From NCBI RefSeq assembly GCF_000331995.1, contig NC_020134.1, forward strand, positions 1,339,465-1,403,464: a stretch of DNA of 64,000 nucleotides. Reading direction: 5' to 3'. Under the pieces are notes generated by a model. It saw only the letters and a list, made by a program, of their open reading frames with translations. It was not told the origin of the DNA and did no database searches. The stretch is from Thermoclostridium stercorarium subsp. stercorarium DSM 8532. GTDB taxonomy: Bacteria; Bacillota; Clostridia; DSM-8532. Position numbers and translations under genes: made by a program. This document shows positions 17,627-26,569 of this stretch, piece after piece. Each line of letters opens with the position of its first letter. Position 1 is the stretch's first letter.

Positions 17627-19888
17627 ATGTTAGAGGAAAGAAAAGAGCGAATTAAGGGATTTATACACGATAGCTCATATCACCCATTGACATTTGAAGA
17701 GCTTGTTGTATCGCTTGACGTACCAAAGGAAGACATTGAGCTTTTCAGAAAATGCCTGGATGAGCTTGAACAGGAAGGGCATATATATAAAACCAAAAAG
17801 AACCGTTATGTTGCTCCCGAAAAAATCGGCCTTGTAACAGGAACTTTCCAGGGCCATGAGCGCGGGTTTGGCTTTGTGTTGCCTGACGAGCCCGATCAGA
17901 GTGATATATTCATACAAAGCGACAGAGTTAAGGGAGCTATGGACGGCGATCGGGTTATTGCCCGTATTGTAAAATTTTATAATGACGACAGGCATTCGGA
18001 AGGAGAAATTGTCAAAATCCTTTCCCGCGCCAACGATAAAATAGTCGGCACATTTGAAAAAAGCTATTCGGTAGGTTACGTTGTTCCCGATCACAGGAGA
18101 ATAAAGGGGCATATCATCGTACCCCTTGACAGGTCAATGGGTGCGAAACCGCATCAGAAAGTTGTTGTTCAAATAACCAGATACCCAGAACCCGAAAGAA
18201 ATGCAGAGGGTCAGATTATTGAGATACTTGGAGATGCGGATACGACGGACGTTGAAGCACTTTCAATCTTGAAAGCATATAAAATACCCGTCGAGTTTCC
18301 AGATGAGGTTTTACAGGAAGCCAGAAGCATACCGCAGGAATTAACTCCCAAAGACTACGCCGGCAGACGGGATTTACGTAATTTAACAATGGTTACCATT
18401 GACGGCGAAGATGCAAGGGATTTGGATGATGCTGTTTCCCTTGAAATTACCGGGAACGGGAACTATCTCCTCGGTGTTCATATAGCAGACGTATCCCATT
18501 ATGTCAAAGAAAACTCGCCACTGGACAAAGAAGCGTTAAAAAGGGGAACCAGCGTTTATTTCCCCGACAGGGTTATTCCTATGCTTCCAAAGGAGTTGTC
18601 AAACGGCATATGCAGCCTTAATCCCAAAGTTGACCGTCTTGCCTTTTCAGTTTTTATGGAAATTGACCCCTTAGGCCGTGTAATAAACCATGAGATCGTT
18701 GAAAGCGTAATTAACGTTAATGAACGGATGACATATACCGATGTGTATAAAATACTTGAAGAAAGGGATCAGGATTTAATTGAAAGATACAGGCCGCTGG
18801 TTCCGATGTTTGAAAAAATGAAGGAACTGGCCTTAATATTGATGAAAAGGCGCAGCCTGAGAGGTGCTATTGATTTTGACTTTGAAGAAACAAAGATTAC
18901 CGTGGATGAAAACGGCAAGCCGGTAAATATAGGAAAATATGAAATTACAATTGCAAACAAGATAATCGAAGAATTCATGCTGCTGTGCAACGAAACGGTT
19001 TCCGAACATTTTTACTGGGCCGACATACCGTTTGTTTACCGTATTCACGAAGATCCCGATCCCGATAAGATCAAAAGGCTGAATGAGTTTTTGTTTAATT
19101 TCGGAGTCAGAATTAAAGGCAGCGGCCATGTGCATCCGAGAGCTTTGCAGGATGTTCTTGACAAAGTTAAAGGAACGCCGCAGGAAAGAATTATCAGTAC
19201 AATGATGTTGAGAAGCTTACAGAAGGCAAAGTACAGCGATGAGCATACGTGGCATTTCGGCCTTGCCGCGGATTATTACTCCCATTTTACATCACCGATA
19301 AGAAGGTATCCTGATCTGATAATACACAGAATAATGAAGGAGTATCTGCACGGAAAATTCGACGAACAAAGAAACGAACATTACTCGGCTATTCTTCCTG
19401 ATGTTACTAAACACTGTTCAGAAAGGGAAAGAAGCGCAGAGGAGGCCGAAAGGGAATATGAAGCGAAGCTGAAAGCCGTATATATGCAGGAGCATATAGG
19501 GGAAACCTTCACCGGAATTGTTTCGGGCATAACCTCATTTGGCATGTTTGTAGAGCTTGAGAATACCGTAGAAGGTTTGATACGGCTTACCAGCATGGAC
19601 GATGATTTCTATGAGTATGATGAAAAAATGCAGGTTCTCATTGGAGTAAGGACAGGCAGGATATACCGTATAGGTGATACTGTCGAAGTTGTGGTTACAA
19701 ATGCCGATCCGAAAACAAGACAGGTGGATTTTGTACTGACAGTGAACGCACGTGAGGCAGATCCTTACGCGGAAGATTCAAATGGCAATGGCATGAAAAA
19801 ACGGGGCAAGTCAGGCAAAAAGAAAAAGAACACGGATAATAAAGTTTTGGAACACATAAACGGGAAAAAGAAAAAACGAAAGAAATAA
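17627..19888 (+). CDS. rnr: Ribonuclease R
   Basis: A 753-residue 3'-to-5' exoribonuclease that degrades structured RNA. Order of parts: N-terminal winged helix, cold-shock-like OB domains, the RNB catalytic domain with the Asp cluster GEDARDLDDAVSL (about 263-275), YADISHY-like IADVSHYV, HYWADIPFVYRIHE and SPIRRYPDLIIHR. A C-terminal S1 domain (GETFTGIVSGITSFGMFVEL) and a Lys-rich tail follow. All active-site acidic residues are visible. In many Firmicutes smpB follows; here a terminator and tRNA genes do. Confidence 0.96.
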   Translation: MLEERKERIKGFIHDSSYHPLTFEELVVSLDVPKEDIELFRKCLDELEQEGHIYKTKKNRYVAPEKIGLVTGTFQGHERGFGFVLPDEPDQSDIFIQSDRVKGAMDGDRVIARIVKFYNDDRHSEGEIVKILSRANDKIVGTFEKSYSVGYVVPDHRRIKGHIIVPLDRSMGAKPHQKVVVQITRYPEPERNAEGQIIEILGDADTTDVEALSILKAYKIPVEFPDEVLQEARSIPQELTPKDYAGRRDLRNLTMVTIDGEDARDLDDAVSLEITGNGNYLLGVHIADVSHYVKENSPLDKEALKRGTSVYFPDRVIPMLPKELSNGICSLNPKVDRLAFSVFMEIDPLGRVINHEIVESVINVNERMTYTDVYKILEERDQDLIERYRPLVPMFEKMKELALILMKRRSLRGAIDFDFEETKITVDENGKPVNIGKYEITIANKIIEEFMLLCNETVSEHFYWADIPFVYRIHEDPDPDKIKRLNEFLFNFGVRIKGSGHVHPRALQDVLDKVKGTPQERIISTMMLRSLQKAKYSDEHTWHFGLAADYYSHFTSPIRRYPDLIIHRIMKEYLHGKFDEQRNEHYSAILPDVTKHCSERERSAEEAEREYEAKLKAVYMQEHIGETFTGIVSGITSFGMFVELENTVEGLIRLTSMDDDFYEYDEKMQVLIGVRTGRIYRIGDTVEVVVTNADPKTRQVDFVLTVNAREADPYAEDSNGNGMKKRGKSGKKKKNTDNKVLEHINGKKKKRKK

Positions 19889-19890
19889 GA

Positions 19891-19928
19891 ATGCAGCCTC
19901 TCTTCAGCTTTGGGCTGCATTTGTTTTT
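19891..19928 (+). terminator. Terminator of rnr
   Basis: ATGCAGCC and GGCTGCAT arms followed by TTGTTTTT. Confidence 0.8.
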
Positions 19929-19975
19929 CCAATTAGCATTTATTTGTTGTAACAAAAATATCATAAAATTTATGC

Positions 19976-20004
19976 TTGACTTTTATAGCGTCAGCAGTTA
20001 AAAT
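19976..20004 (+). promoter_or_regulatory. Promoter of the tRNA cluster
   Basis: TTGACT and TAAAAT spaced by exactly 17 bp, about 20 bp ahead of the first tRNA. Confidence 0.7.
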
Positions 20005-20024
20005 AATATTCGTCAGTCTTCTGG

Positions 20025-20099
20025 GGCCCATTGGTCAAGTGGTTAAGACATCGCCCTTTCACGGCGGTAACGGGGGTTCGAGTCCCCCATGGGTCACCA
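20025..20099 (+). tRNA. tRNA-Glu (anticodon TTC)
   Basis: Complete cloverleaf with acceptor arms GGCCCAT and ATGGGTC, anticodon loop CTTTCAC, T-loop GTTCGAG and an encoded CCA. Confidence 0.95.
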
Positions 20100-20109
20100 T
20101 TTTAAAACT

Positions 20110-20186
20110 GGCCCAGTAGTTCAGCCGGTTAGAACGCTAGCCTGTCACGCTAGAGGTCGAGGGTTCGAGTCCCTTCTGGGTCGCCA
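20110..20186 (+). tRNA. tRNA-Asp (anticodon GTC)
   Basis: Acceptor arms GGCCCAG and CTGGGTC, anticodon loop CTGTCAC, discriminator G and an encoded CCA. Ten bases after tRNA-Glu. Confidence 0.95.
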
Positions 20187-20197
20187 TTTAGTGATAT

Positions 20198-20273
20198 GCT
20201 GGTGTAGCTCAGCCGGTAGAGCAGCTGACTTGTAATCAGCAGGTCGGGGGTTCGAGTCCGCCCACCAGCTCCA
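20198..20273 (+). tRNA. tRNA-Thr (anticodon TGT)
   Basis: Acceptor arms GCTGGTG and CACCAGC, anticodon loop CTTGTAA, CCA encoded. The T stem pairs GGGGG with CCGCC and so has a central G-G mismatch, unusual for a functional tRNA; the rest is normal. Confidence 0.92.
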
Positions 20274-20277
20274 AATA

Positions 20278-20312
20278 AAACCCGCTAACAGCAAAGGTTA
20301 GCGGGTTTTGTT
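20278..20312 (+). terminator. Terminator of the tRNA cluster
   Basis: AAACCCGCTAAC and GTTAGCGGGTTTT arms around a 7-nt loop. Strong. Confidence 0.85.
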
Positions 20313-20726
20313 GTTTAGAAGCGAATTGAATGTTAATTAAGTTGTTTACCTTTTGCCTACTATAGATATAATTTTGCAAAACTTTTAAGGTTGGTATTAT
20401 ATTAATAACAGCTGAAAGAGATCTAATCCGGAGTTTTCAGCCACACCATAAGATGTTGCGGCTATTGTTTACAGAAATAAATTCAAATTCATGCTGCGAC
20501 AAGTTAAAAATACCCCGGGCGTTATTCATTTATAAGCATAAATTGAAATAGAAAAAATATATGGTAAATTGATTTATGGAATAATTCTGTCGATGGCCAG
20601 TAGCTTATAAAAGCAAGGGATCGGCAGATGTAAAAATCGAGCAGTATCAAATATTTACGGGTTTTAATGCTTAAAAACTTGTAAACTGCAATTTTATAAA
20701 AGCGGCTTTTTATGCCAGGTTTTAGG
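20313..20726 (+). other. AT-rich stretch without a supported gene
   Basis: About 410 bp between the tRNA terminator and the CRISPR remnant. I see no coding region with a ribosome site and no clear RNA. In this repeat orientation the CRISPR leader would lie here, but I cannot define one. Confidence 0.5.
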
Positions 20727-20990
20727 GTTTGAAGTTTACCTATAAGGAATTGAAACTCACCGTTTTTAGCGAAGGCTTGTCTTTCCAAAAAAGATTTAAG
20801 TTTACCTGTAAGGAATTAAAACAATCCTAGCTGGCCATATTCATTATATCCACAACGGTTTTAAAGTTTACCTATAAGGATTGAAAGGTGCGAAAGTAAC
20901 GCCTGACGCCGGCGGCGGTTGGTTAGAAGTTTTTACCTGCAAAGATTGAAATGCCCTATGTTTTTGAGTTTACCTATGAGGAGTTGAAAC
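20727..20990 (+). CRISPR. Degenerate orphan CRISPR array (five decayed repeats)
   Basis: Five imperfect repeats of 30-31 nt at 20727-20756, 20793-20822, 20858-20887, about 20921-20951 and 20960-20990. Each holds the core AGTTTACCTATAAGG (with variations) and ends in a form of ATTGAAAC, the 3' end of type I-B-like clostridial repeats. The first three spacers are 36, 35 and about 33 nt. Only 8 nt separate the last two repeats, so part of the array has been lost. Every repeat differs from the others, which active arrays do not show. No cas gene is in the window. Confidence 0.72.
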
Positions 20991-21879
20991 TGTCTCTTTT
21001 TTATTTGTTCTGAGAATCTTAATGCATGCAATTTAAAACTATATGTTTGAGTCTGTCTGGATAGTGTCTTGTCAAGTGGTGTAAAATGATTTCTACTTTA
21101 TCATTTTTTCACCTCATTTATGTAATAAAGCTACTGGCGTCAATGTAAATTCATTTATCGATGTAATCTTTGACATTGATTCCAAACTGAAATAACGCCG
21201 CCCTACTTTCCATTCATCATTTTGTTCCATGAGCATTGCTCCTACCAATCGGATTACCGCCTCACGATTTGGAAATATGCAAACAACATCCGTTCGACGG
21301 CGAATTTCACGGTTAAGTCTCTCCAGCGGATTGGTAGAGTGTATCTGTGCCCAATGCTCACGAGGAAAAGCCATATATGCCAGGATTTCTTCTTCTGCTT
21401 CTTCAAGAATTTTCATTGCTTTTGGAAAACGATTTTTAAGCTCATCTACTACATGCCTTAACTGTTCCCTCGCAGATTCCTGATCATTCTGGGCAAATAT
21501 TGTCCGTATTATCGATGATACCATCCCCTGATAATGCTTTGGTACCTGGCTTAATACATTTCTCATAAAATGTACACGGCATCTTTGCCATGCACTTCCC
21601 GTTAAAATCTTCTTTATTGCAGCCTTCAGCCCTTCATGTGCATCACTGATTACAAGCCTTACACCTTTTAGACCCCTTGCTACCAGCCTTCTTAAAAACT
21701 CCTCCCAAAAAGCCCCGTCTTCACTCATCCCTACATCAAAACCTAATATTTCCCGTTCACCTTGTTGATTAACTCCTACTGCTATAACTAGTGCCATACT
21801 GCATACCCTGCCTCCTTCCCGAACCTTGGGGAAAGTGGCATCAAGCCAAAGGTAAGGATATTCTCCTTCCAGTCTACGG

Positions 21880-23173
21880 GGGTGTTAAAATAAAATTGTG
21901 TCTGGTGTATAATAAAATCACAAAGGAGGCTGGTAATTATGGATAAAAATACCTATTATGAAACAGTCAAAAATATGGCGGTTGAAAAAGTATTAAACCA
22001 GTATTGCTCTGATTCAGATCCATCACGCCCTGCCCTCAAAAAGTTGCTGGAGGATTTGCTCGACTGGTTTATGTTGTCTGAACGCCAAATCTATCTCTTG
22101 AAAAACGAGAACGACAAAGGCAACGGCTTTTATGATAGAAAACTTGGTACACCTATGGGTAACCTGGACATCTCTGTCCCAAGAACTCGCACTGGCGATT
22201 TCAGACCCCACATCCTACCTGAACCGTATAAAAGGGTGGATGAATCCTATACAGACCTTCTTATGTCCCTTGTTGTCAACGGTTATTCAGAATCTTCTCT
22301 CTTAAATACCCTCAAAAGCCTCAACCTTCCTTACTCTGATGATGAACTCAACAAAATCAAAGATGACCTAAAAAGTGAATTAGACCTTTTCAAACAACGG
22401 GAATTACCCGAATCGGTGTTTGCTTTATTAATCGATGCTTATCATTGTGAGATAAAAGACGGCTCAAAAGTGAAGAAAGCCGCATGCTACATAATCCTTG
22501 GCGTTGATATGGAAGGTAAGAAAGACATCTTTGGCCTTTACACCTTCTTCGGCAAAGAAAACAGAGCCGATTGGAACAAGGTCTTTGAAGACTTGATAAA
22601 CCGCGGTCTTAAACGAGTTTTAGTGGTTGTAAGTGATGATTTCCCAGGTATTATCGAGACCGTCAAAGCTGTATATCCATATGCTGATCATCAGCTCTGT
22701 TTTGTACACCTTCAGAGAAATATCCGCAAATACATGACCAAAGCTGATGCCGCAGAATTCAATAAAGAACTCGATAAAATAAAATTTGCTTCTTCCTTTG
22801 ATGAAGCTGTTCAAAAGTTTTATGACCTTTGCAGTAAATTTAAGAGTAAATATAGCCGATATATGAACATTCTCATGGAGAAAGCAGAACATTATATGGC
22901 TTTCATTAAATACCCCGAATCCTTGAGGAAGCATGTTTATACTACCAACAGTGTAGAGAGTATCAACAGTCTAGTTGAAAAAATTCGGATAAGATCGGGT
23001 GGTTACTTTAACTCTGTCGAAGTATTGGAAATTAACATATATTTACAGAGGGAGAACTTGAGGCGGACAAAATGGAAAAAAGCGGTACCAATGATAAATG
23101 CTCACATTTATGAAATACAACAAATTTTCCAGTTACGTTACTTTAATCAGACACAAAATTCTTGACAACTCTC
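21880..23173 (+). mobile_element. Second IS256-family element, nested in copy 1
   Basis: 1294 bp. The ends are related inverted repeats sharing TTGTGTCTG (left GGGTGTTAAAATAAAATTG, right, read inverted, GAGAGTTGTCAAGAATTTTG). The 8-bp duplication GTCTACGG at 21872-21879 and 23174-23181 falls inside the first transposase gene. Removing element plus one duplication restores that gene exactly. No other copy is in the window. Confidence 0.92.
21939..23165 (+). CDS. IS256-family (Mutator-like) transposase
   Basis: 408 residues. DDE transposase with LIDAYHCEIKDG (first Asp, about 166), VVVSDDFPGIIETVK (second Asp) and TNSVESINSLVEKIR (catalytic Glu) plus the CxxH-type CFVHLQRNIRKY. It is clearly of a different subgroup from the transposase it interrupts. 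The start follows an AAAGGAGG site, and the gene appears intact. Confidence 0.93.
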   Translation: MDKNTYYETVKNMAVEKVLNQYCSDSDPSRPALKKLLEDLLDWFMLSERQIYLLKNENDKGNGFYDRKLGTPMGNLDISVPRTRTGDFRPHILPEPYKRVDESYTDLLMSLVVNGYSESSLLNTLKSLNLPYSDDELNKIKDDLKSELDLFKQRELPESVFALLIDAYHCEIKDGSKVKKAACYIILGVDMEGKKDIFGLYTFFGKENRADWNKVFEDLINRGLKRVLVVVSDDFPGIIETVKAVYPYADHQLCFVHLQRNIRKYMTKADAAEFNKELDKIKFASSFDEAVQKFYDLCSKFKSKYSRYMNILMEKAEHYMAFIKYPESLRKHVYTTNSVESINSLVEKIRIRSGGYFNSVEVLEINIYLQRENLRRTKWKKAVPMINAHIYEIQQIFQLRYFNQTQNS

Positions 23174-23765
23174 GTCTACGGTTTTTAAATTCTTCTACAA
23201 ATTCATCCAGTTGCTTACTGATTCTTGATACTTCGCTTTTATCAATCCCTTTCATTCCAAGAGCTTCTACAAGTTCATCCACCTTCCTGGTACTTACTCC
23301 ATGAACATAGGCTTCCTGAACTACATTCAATAATGCTTTCTCTGACATTTTCCTCGGTTCTAAAAGACTTGGAAAATAACTTCCGTGACGTAACTTGGGA
23401 ATGCTTAACTGTAATGTTCCTACTCGAGTATCCCATTCTCTTAGGCGATATCCATTGCGATAGTTGTTTCTACTATCATTTCTTTCATACTTTTCAGCAC
23501 CTATTATTGATGTAACTTCCGCATCCATTAGGGCATTAATGAGTAATGTTAATGCTTCTTTTAAAAAATCTTTATCTTTTTCAACAACATACTTGCTAAG
23601 TTGTTCTAAAAGTGCCATTCTATTATTAGTAGCCACGGTATGACCTCCTCTACTTTATTTGTTTTTGTTTTGTTTCCCTAATAAAGTAGAAATCATATCG
23701 TGGTTACTTTTGTCAATTAGCTTCCACGAAATTTACACCACTACTTAAGACTATAACTCTGTCTG

Positions 23766-24159
23766 AAATACCATCAGCTGTTTTTTCTTACATAAAACTT
23801 CTCAATAAACCCAAATTTGTTTTGTCGGGGTTCTGCCAGAAATTTTATTAGATTTAACAATTTAAAACATATTAATCGCAAAGCATTTCAGTAATTCAAT
23901 GCTGTTCCGCAAAATTACACTAAAATATACTTTTTGTCCGCTGTGAATTTTTACGTTAACCTTATCTGATAATTTAGCATTCATGTATTCAAATTAGTTA
24001 TTTTACACATTATAACAGTTTTAACCGGGCTGAAGGGAACACAGGTAGCATCAGGGACGTAATATAACCAATATGATGTGCATTGTGGCGTATAAACATG
24101 CCCTTTTTTTATTTGTATGTTATAATTGTTTACATAAATAGTTAGGGGAGGGTAAAGTA
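23766..24159 (+). other. Intergenic stretch with a promoter near its end
   Basis: About 390 bp after the IS without a supported gene. Near the end TGTTATAAT (24118-24126) is an extended -10 box that probably drives the hydrolase gene at 24160. A GGGGAGGG ribosome site follows. No -35 is clear. Confidence 0.45.
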
Positions 24160-25764
24160 ATGATAATAAATATCATTGCCATATTAGTGTATTTTTTCTT
24201 GGCATACGCCACATATTACAGGTCGCAGAAATATAATGCAAATCCGTATTTATGGTTTTTGATAGGTCTGTTTCTGCCCTACTTTGGTTATCTGGTTGCT
24301 TTGCTGTATTTTCGCAGAAAAAATGCGGTTAATAAAAATCCTACCATGTTACCTCTTGGTTTTAGAAGCAAAAGGCCGTGGAAGATGGCTTTGGCGTCAT
24401 TGTTTTATTGTCTTCTTATATTATCGGCCTGCGCCGCTGTAATTACAGAAAACACCGGCAGTCAGCTGATAAAGGACGCTGGTAATACTGTTTCGGTCAA
24501 TACCCATGATAATCAGATAAGTTTGGAATTTTCAAATACCGTTGATAACAACGTTACTGCTCAGAACGATGCGGAATTGTCATCGCCCGGAATTAATGCC
24601 GGAAACAATTCAGAGTCTGAAAAAGCGGCTGACGGATCTCCGGTAAGCGGCTCTGAAGCAACTGAAACAACGGAAACGGGTACAGATTCAACAAAAGATG
24701 CCAATGGCCAGAAGGCAACGGATAATGTTTACGGAACGCTAAAAGTCCATTTTATCGATGTGGGACAGGCGGACTGTATTTTTGTTCAGGCGCCTGAGAA
24801 GAATATGTTAATTGATGCAGGAAACAATGCAGATGGCGACCTGATTACAGCTTATTTAAAAAATCTGGGCATAAACAAGATTGATGTAGTGGTCGGTACT
24901 CATCCGCATGAAGACCATATAGGAGCATTGGATACGGTTATAAACACCTTTGAAGTCGGAAAAGTGTATATGCCCAAAATTAGTCACAATACGAAAACAT
25001 ATGAAGATGTGCTTCTTGCCATACAGAAAAAAGGGCTTAAAGTAAATACTGCAACGGCAGGGGGAGCTTTAGATTTAGGGAAAAACGTGAATGCTGAAAT
25101 ACTTGCTCCGAACAGTGACAATTATGATGATTTGAATAATTATTCCGTCGTTATAAAACTTACTTTTGGGGAAACATCTTTTCTTTTCACAGGGGATGCT
25201 GAGAAAGTATCCGAGGATGAAATGCTGAATAAAAATTACGACCTGAAAGCTGATGTGCTGAAAGTTGGGCATCATGGCAGCAGCAGTTCTACAAGTCCTG
25301 CATTTTTAAAGGCCGTTTCACCGAAGTATGCGGTAATCAGTGTGGGAAAGGATAATCAGTACGGGCATCCGGACAGTATTATTCTGAACAGACTGAAAGT
25401 GGCCGGTGTGAAGACATACAGAACCGATGAAGCCGGAACGGTTATAATGGAAAGTGACGGCAACAATATTAAGATTAATACTGAAAAAGGAAGAATTCTG
25501 CAAAATCCCACACTGACACCTGCACCGACACCTGCTGCAAAGGCAACAGGTACGCCGACACCTTCACCGGTACCTTCGACATCTGCTTCAACACAGCAAA
25601 AAGCGTCGGAAACCAAAAACGTAACCGTATATATAACGAAAACGGGTTCGAAATACCATTCTGATAATTGTAGATATCTTTCAGAATCTAAAATACCGAT
25701 ATCTCTGAAGGATGCGAAGGAAAAAGGCTATAGTCCGTGCAGTGTATGTAAACCGCCGCAGTAA
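24160..25764 (+). CDS. ComEC/Rec2-like metallo-beta-lactamase protein with Ada-like zinc tail
   Basis: 534 residues. The N terminus has two membrane spans (1-52) and a third hydrophobic segment near 80-90. A linker rich in Ser, Thr and Asn leads to a metallo-beta-lactamase domain (about 195-445) with FIDVGQADCIFVQ, THPHEDHIGALD, LFTGDAEK and GHHGSSSSTS. This is the ComEC hydrolase type, without ComEC channel segments. A Pro-Thr linker (about 448-475) then leads to a C-terminal domain, YHSDNCRYL...CSVC, with spacing like the metal-binding domain of Ada. Likely a surface or exported nuclease or phosphodiesterase. The role is unproven. Confidence 0.83.
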   Translation: MIINIIAILVYFFLAYATYYRSQKYNANPYLWFLIGLFLPYFGYLVALLYFRRKNAVNKNPTMLPLGFRSKRPWKMALASLFYCLLILSACAAVITENTGSQLIKDAGNTVSVNTHDNQISLEFSNTVDNNVTAQNDAELSSPGINAGNNSESEKAADGSPVSGSEATETTETGTDSTKDANGQKATDNVYGTLKVHFIDVGQADCIFVQAPEKNMLIDAGNNADGDLITAYLKNLGINKIDVVVGTHPHEDHIGALDTVINTFEVGKVYMPKISHNTKTYEDVLLAIQKKGLKVNTATAGGALDLGKNVNAEILAPNSDNYDDLNNYSVVIKLTFGETSFLFTGDAEKVSEDEMLNKNYDLKADVLKVGHHGSSSSTSPAFLKAVSPKYAVISVGKDNQYGHPDSIILNRLKVAGVKTYRTDEAGTVIMESDGNNIKINTEKGRILQNPTLTPAPTPAAKATGTPTPSPVPSTSASTQQKASETKNVTVYITKTGSKYHSDNCRYLSESKIPISLKDAKEKGYSPCSVCKPPQ

Positions 25765-25775
25765 AGGAGGGTAAT

Positions 25776-25988
25776 ATGCAGGTAATAATTGATCGTTTTG
25801 AAGGTGAATACGCAGTATGCGAAACTGAGGAAAGAAGGATAATTAATATTCATAAATCCCACCTTCCGCCAGAAGCCAGGGAAGGAGATGTACTGAGCAT
25901 AACGGATGAACATATTACAATTGACATTGAGAAGACAAAAGAGCGTAAAGAGAGAATTGAGAAATTGATAAGGGATTTATGGGAGTAG
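25776..25988 (+). CDS. DUF3006-family small protein
   Basis: 70 residues: MQVIIDRFEGEYAVCE at the start, then HLPPEAREGDVLSI, then a charged helix. This is the DUF3006 pattern, a small beta-rich domain commonly encoded next to ComEC-like hydrolases. It starts 11 bp after the hydrolase with an AAAGGAGG site, so the two are one operon. Function unknown. Confidence 0.8.
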   Translation: MQVIIDRFEGEYAVCETEERRIINIHKSHLPPEAREGDVLSITDEHITIDIEKTKERKERIEKLIRDLWE

Positions 25989-26054
25989 ATGAAAGCCGAA
26001 ATTACAATTGAAAGGAATTTAAATTATCGTAAACATCACCTTACAACGAATTTA

Positions 26055-26088
26055 AGCAAACCCGCTGAATTCAGTAAGCGGGTTTTTG
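26055..26088 (+). terminator. Terminator after the DUF3006 gene
   Basis: AAACCCGCT and AGCGGGTTT arms, an internal CTGAATTCAG palindrome, then TTTTT. The 355-bp gap 25989-26343 otherwise holds only the tRNA-Gln promoter. Confidence 0.8.
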
Positions 26089-26297
26089 CTTTAGTTTTAA
26101 AAAGAAAAATACACAACGTACTTAAGCGAATACTCTATTATGCCAATATCTTAGATAATAGTTTTTCTAACAACTGAAATACTAATTTAAGAACTGTTAA
26201 AGGTAACAGATAAAAGCTAAATACTAAATAGCGAATTGATTAACTTTTGTAATCCAAATATTGCAACTGTAGTAAAAATATTTCATATAAAAAACTC

Positions 26298-26326
26298 TTG
26301 CATAAATCAAAAACATGTATTATAAT
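26298..26326 (+). promoter_or_regulatory. Promoter of tRNA-Gln
   Basis: TTGCAT and a perfect TATAAT separated by 17 bp, ending 18 bp ahead of the tRNA. Confidence 0.75.
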
Positions 26327-26343
26327 ATGAAGTGCGAAAGCGA

Positions 26344-26417
26344 TGCGGACTGGTGTAATGGTAGCACAAATGACTCTGGCTCATTTGGTTAGGGTTCGAA
26401 TCCTTAGTCCGCAGCCA
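26344..26417 (+). tRNA. tRNA-Gln (anticodon CTG)
   Basis: Acceptor arms TGCGGAC and GTCCGCA, anticodon stem AATGA/TCATT with loop CTCTGGC, and an encoded CCA. A single-gene unit with its own promoter and terminator. Confidence 0.93.
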
Positions 26418-26420
26418 AAA

Positions 26421-26456
26421 GAAAGCCGGCTTCTTAATGAAGCCGGCTTTCTTGTT
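26421..26456 (+). terminator. Terminator of tRNA-Gln
   Basis: Perfect 13-bp stem GAAAGCCGGCTTC / GAAGCCGGCTTTC with a 5-nt loop, then TTGTTG. Confidence 0.85.
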
Positions 26457-26513
26457 GTGTATCTGGCATGGGCTGTAGCCAGAAAGTGTGAGAATCGTAC
26501 ATATTTACGGTGA

Positions 26514-26550
26514 TAGAAAAGGAGGCCATTCAAATAACGAACAGCCTCCT
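26514..26550 (-). terminator. Terminator of the MATE gene
   Basis: On the minus strand AGGAGGC and GCCTCCT arms are followed by TTTTCT. It lies about 20 bp past the MATE stop. Confidence 0.6.
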
Positions 26551-26569
26551 ACTCATTTTGTATTCAAAC

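Larger units (their letters stand above)
21114..23636 (-). pseudogene. IS256-family transposase, interrupted
   Basis: The transposase reads from the GTG at 23636 to about residue 152 (ending near EEFKNRR), is broken at 23181 by the inserted IS, and resumes at about 21879, ending at 21114. Both halves match the intact 406-residue protein at 60072-61292. The break lies just before the first catalytic Asp (WLDATFPK), so neither piece should be active. The ends could still be mobilised by the intact copy. Confidence 0.92.
21060..23757 (-). mobile_element. IS256-family element, copy 1, split by a second IS
   Basis: The same element as at 59951-61346, in the opposite orientation. It is bounded by imperfect 26-bp terminal inverted repeats sharing GTGGTGTAAA and by an 8-bp target duplication TCTGTCTG (21052-21059 and 23758-23765). 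The 2698-bp span is the 1396-bp element plus 1302 bp (second IS of 1294 bp and its 8-bp duplication). Compared sections are identical to copy 2. Confidence 0.92.
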
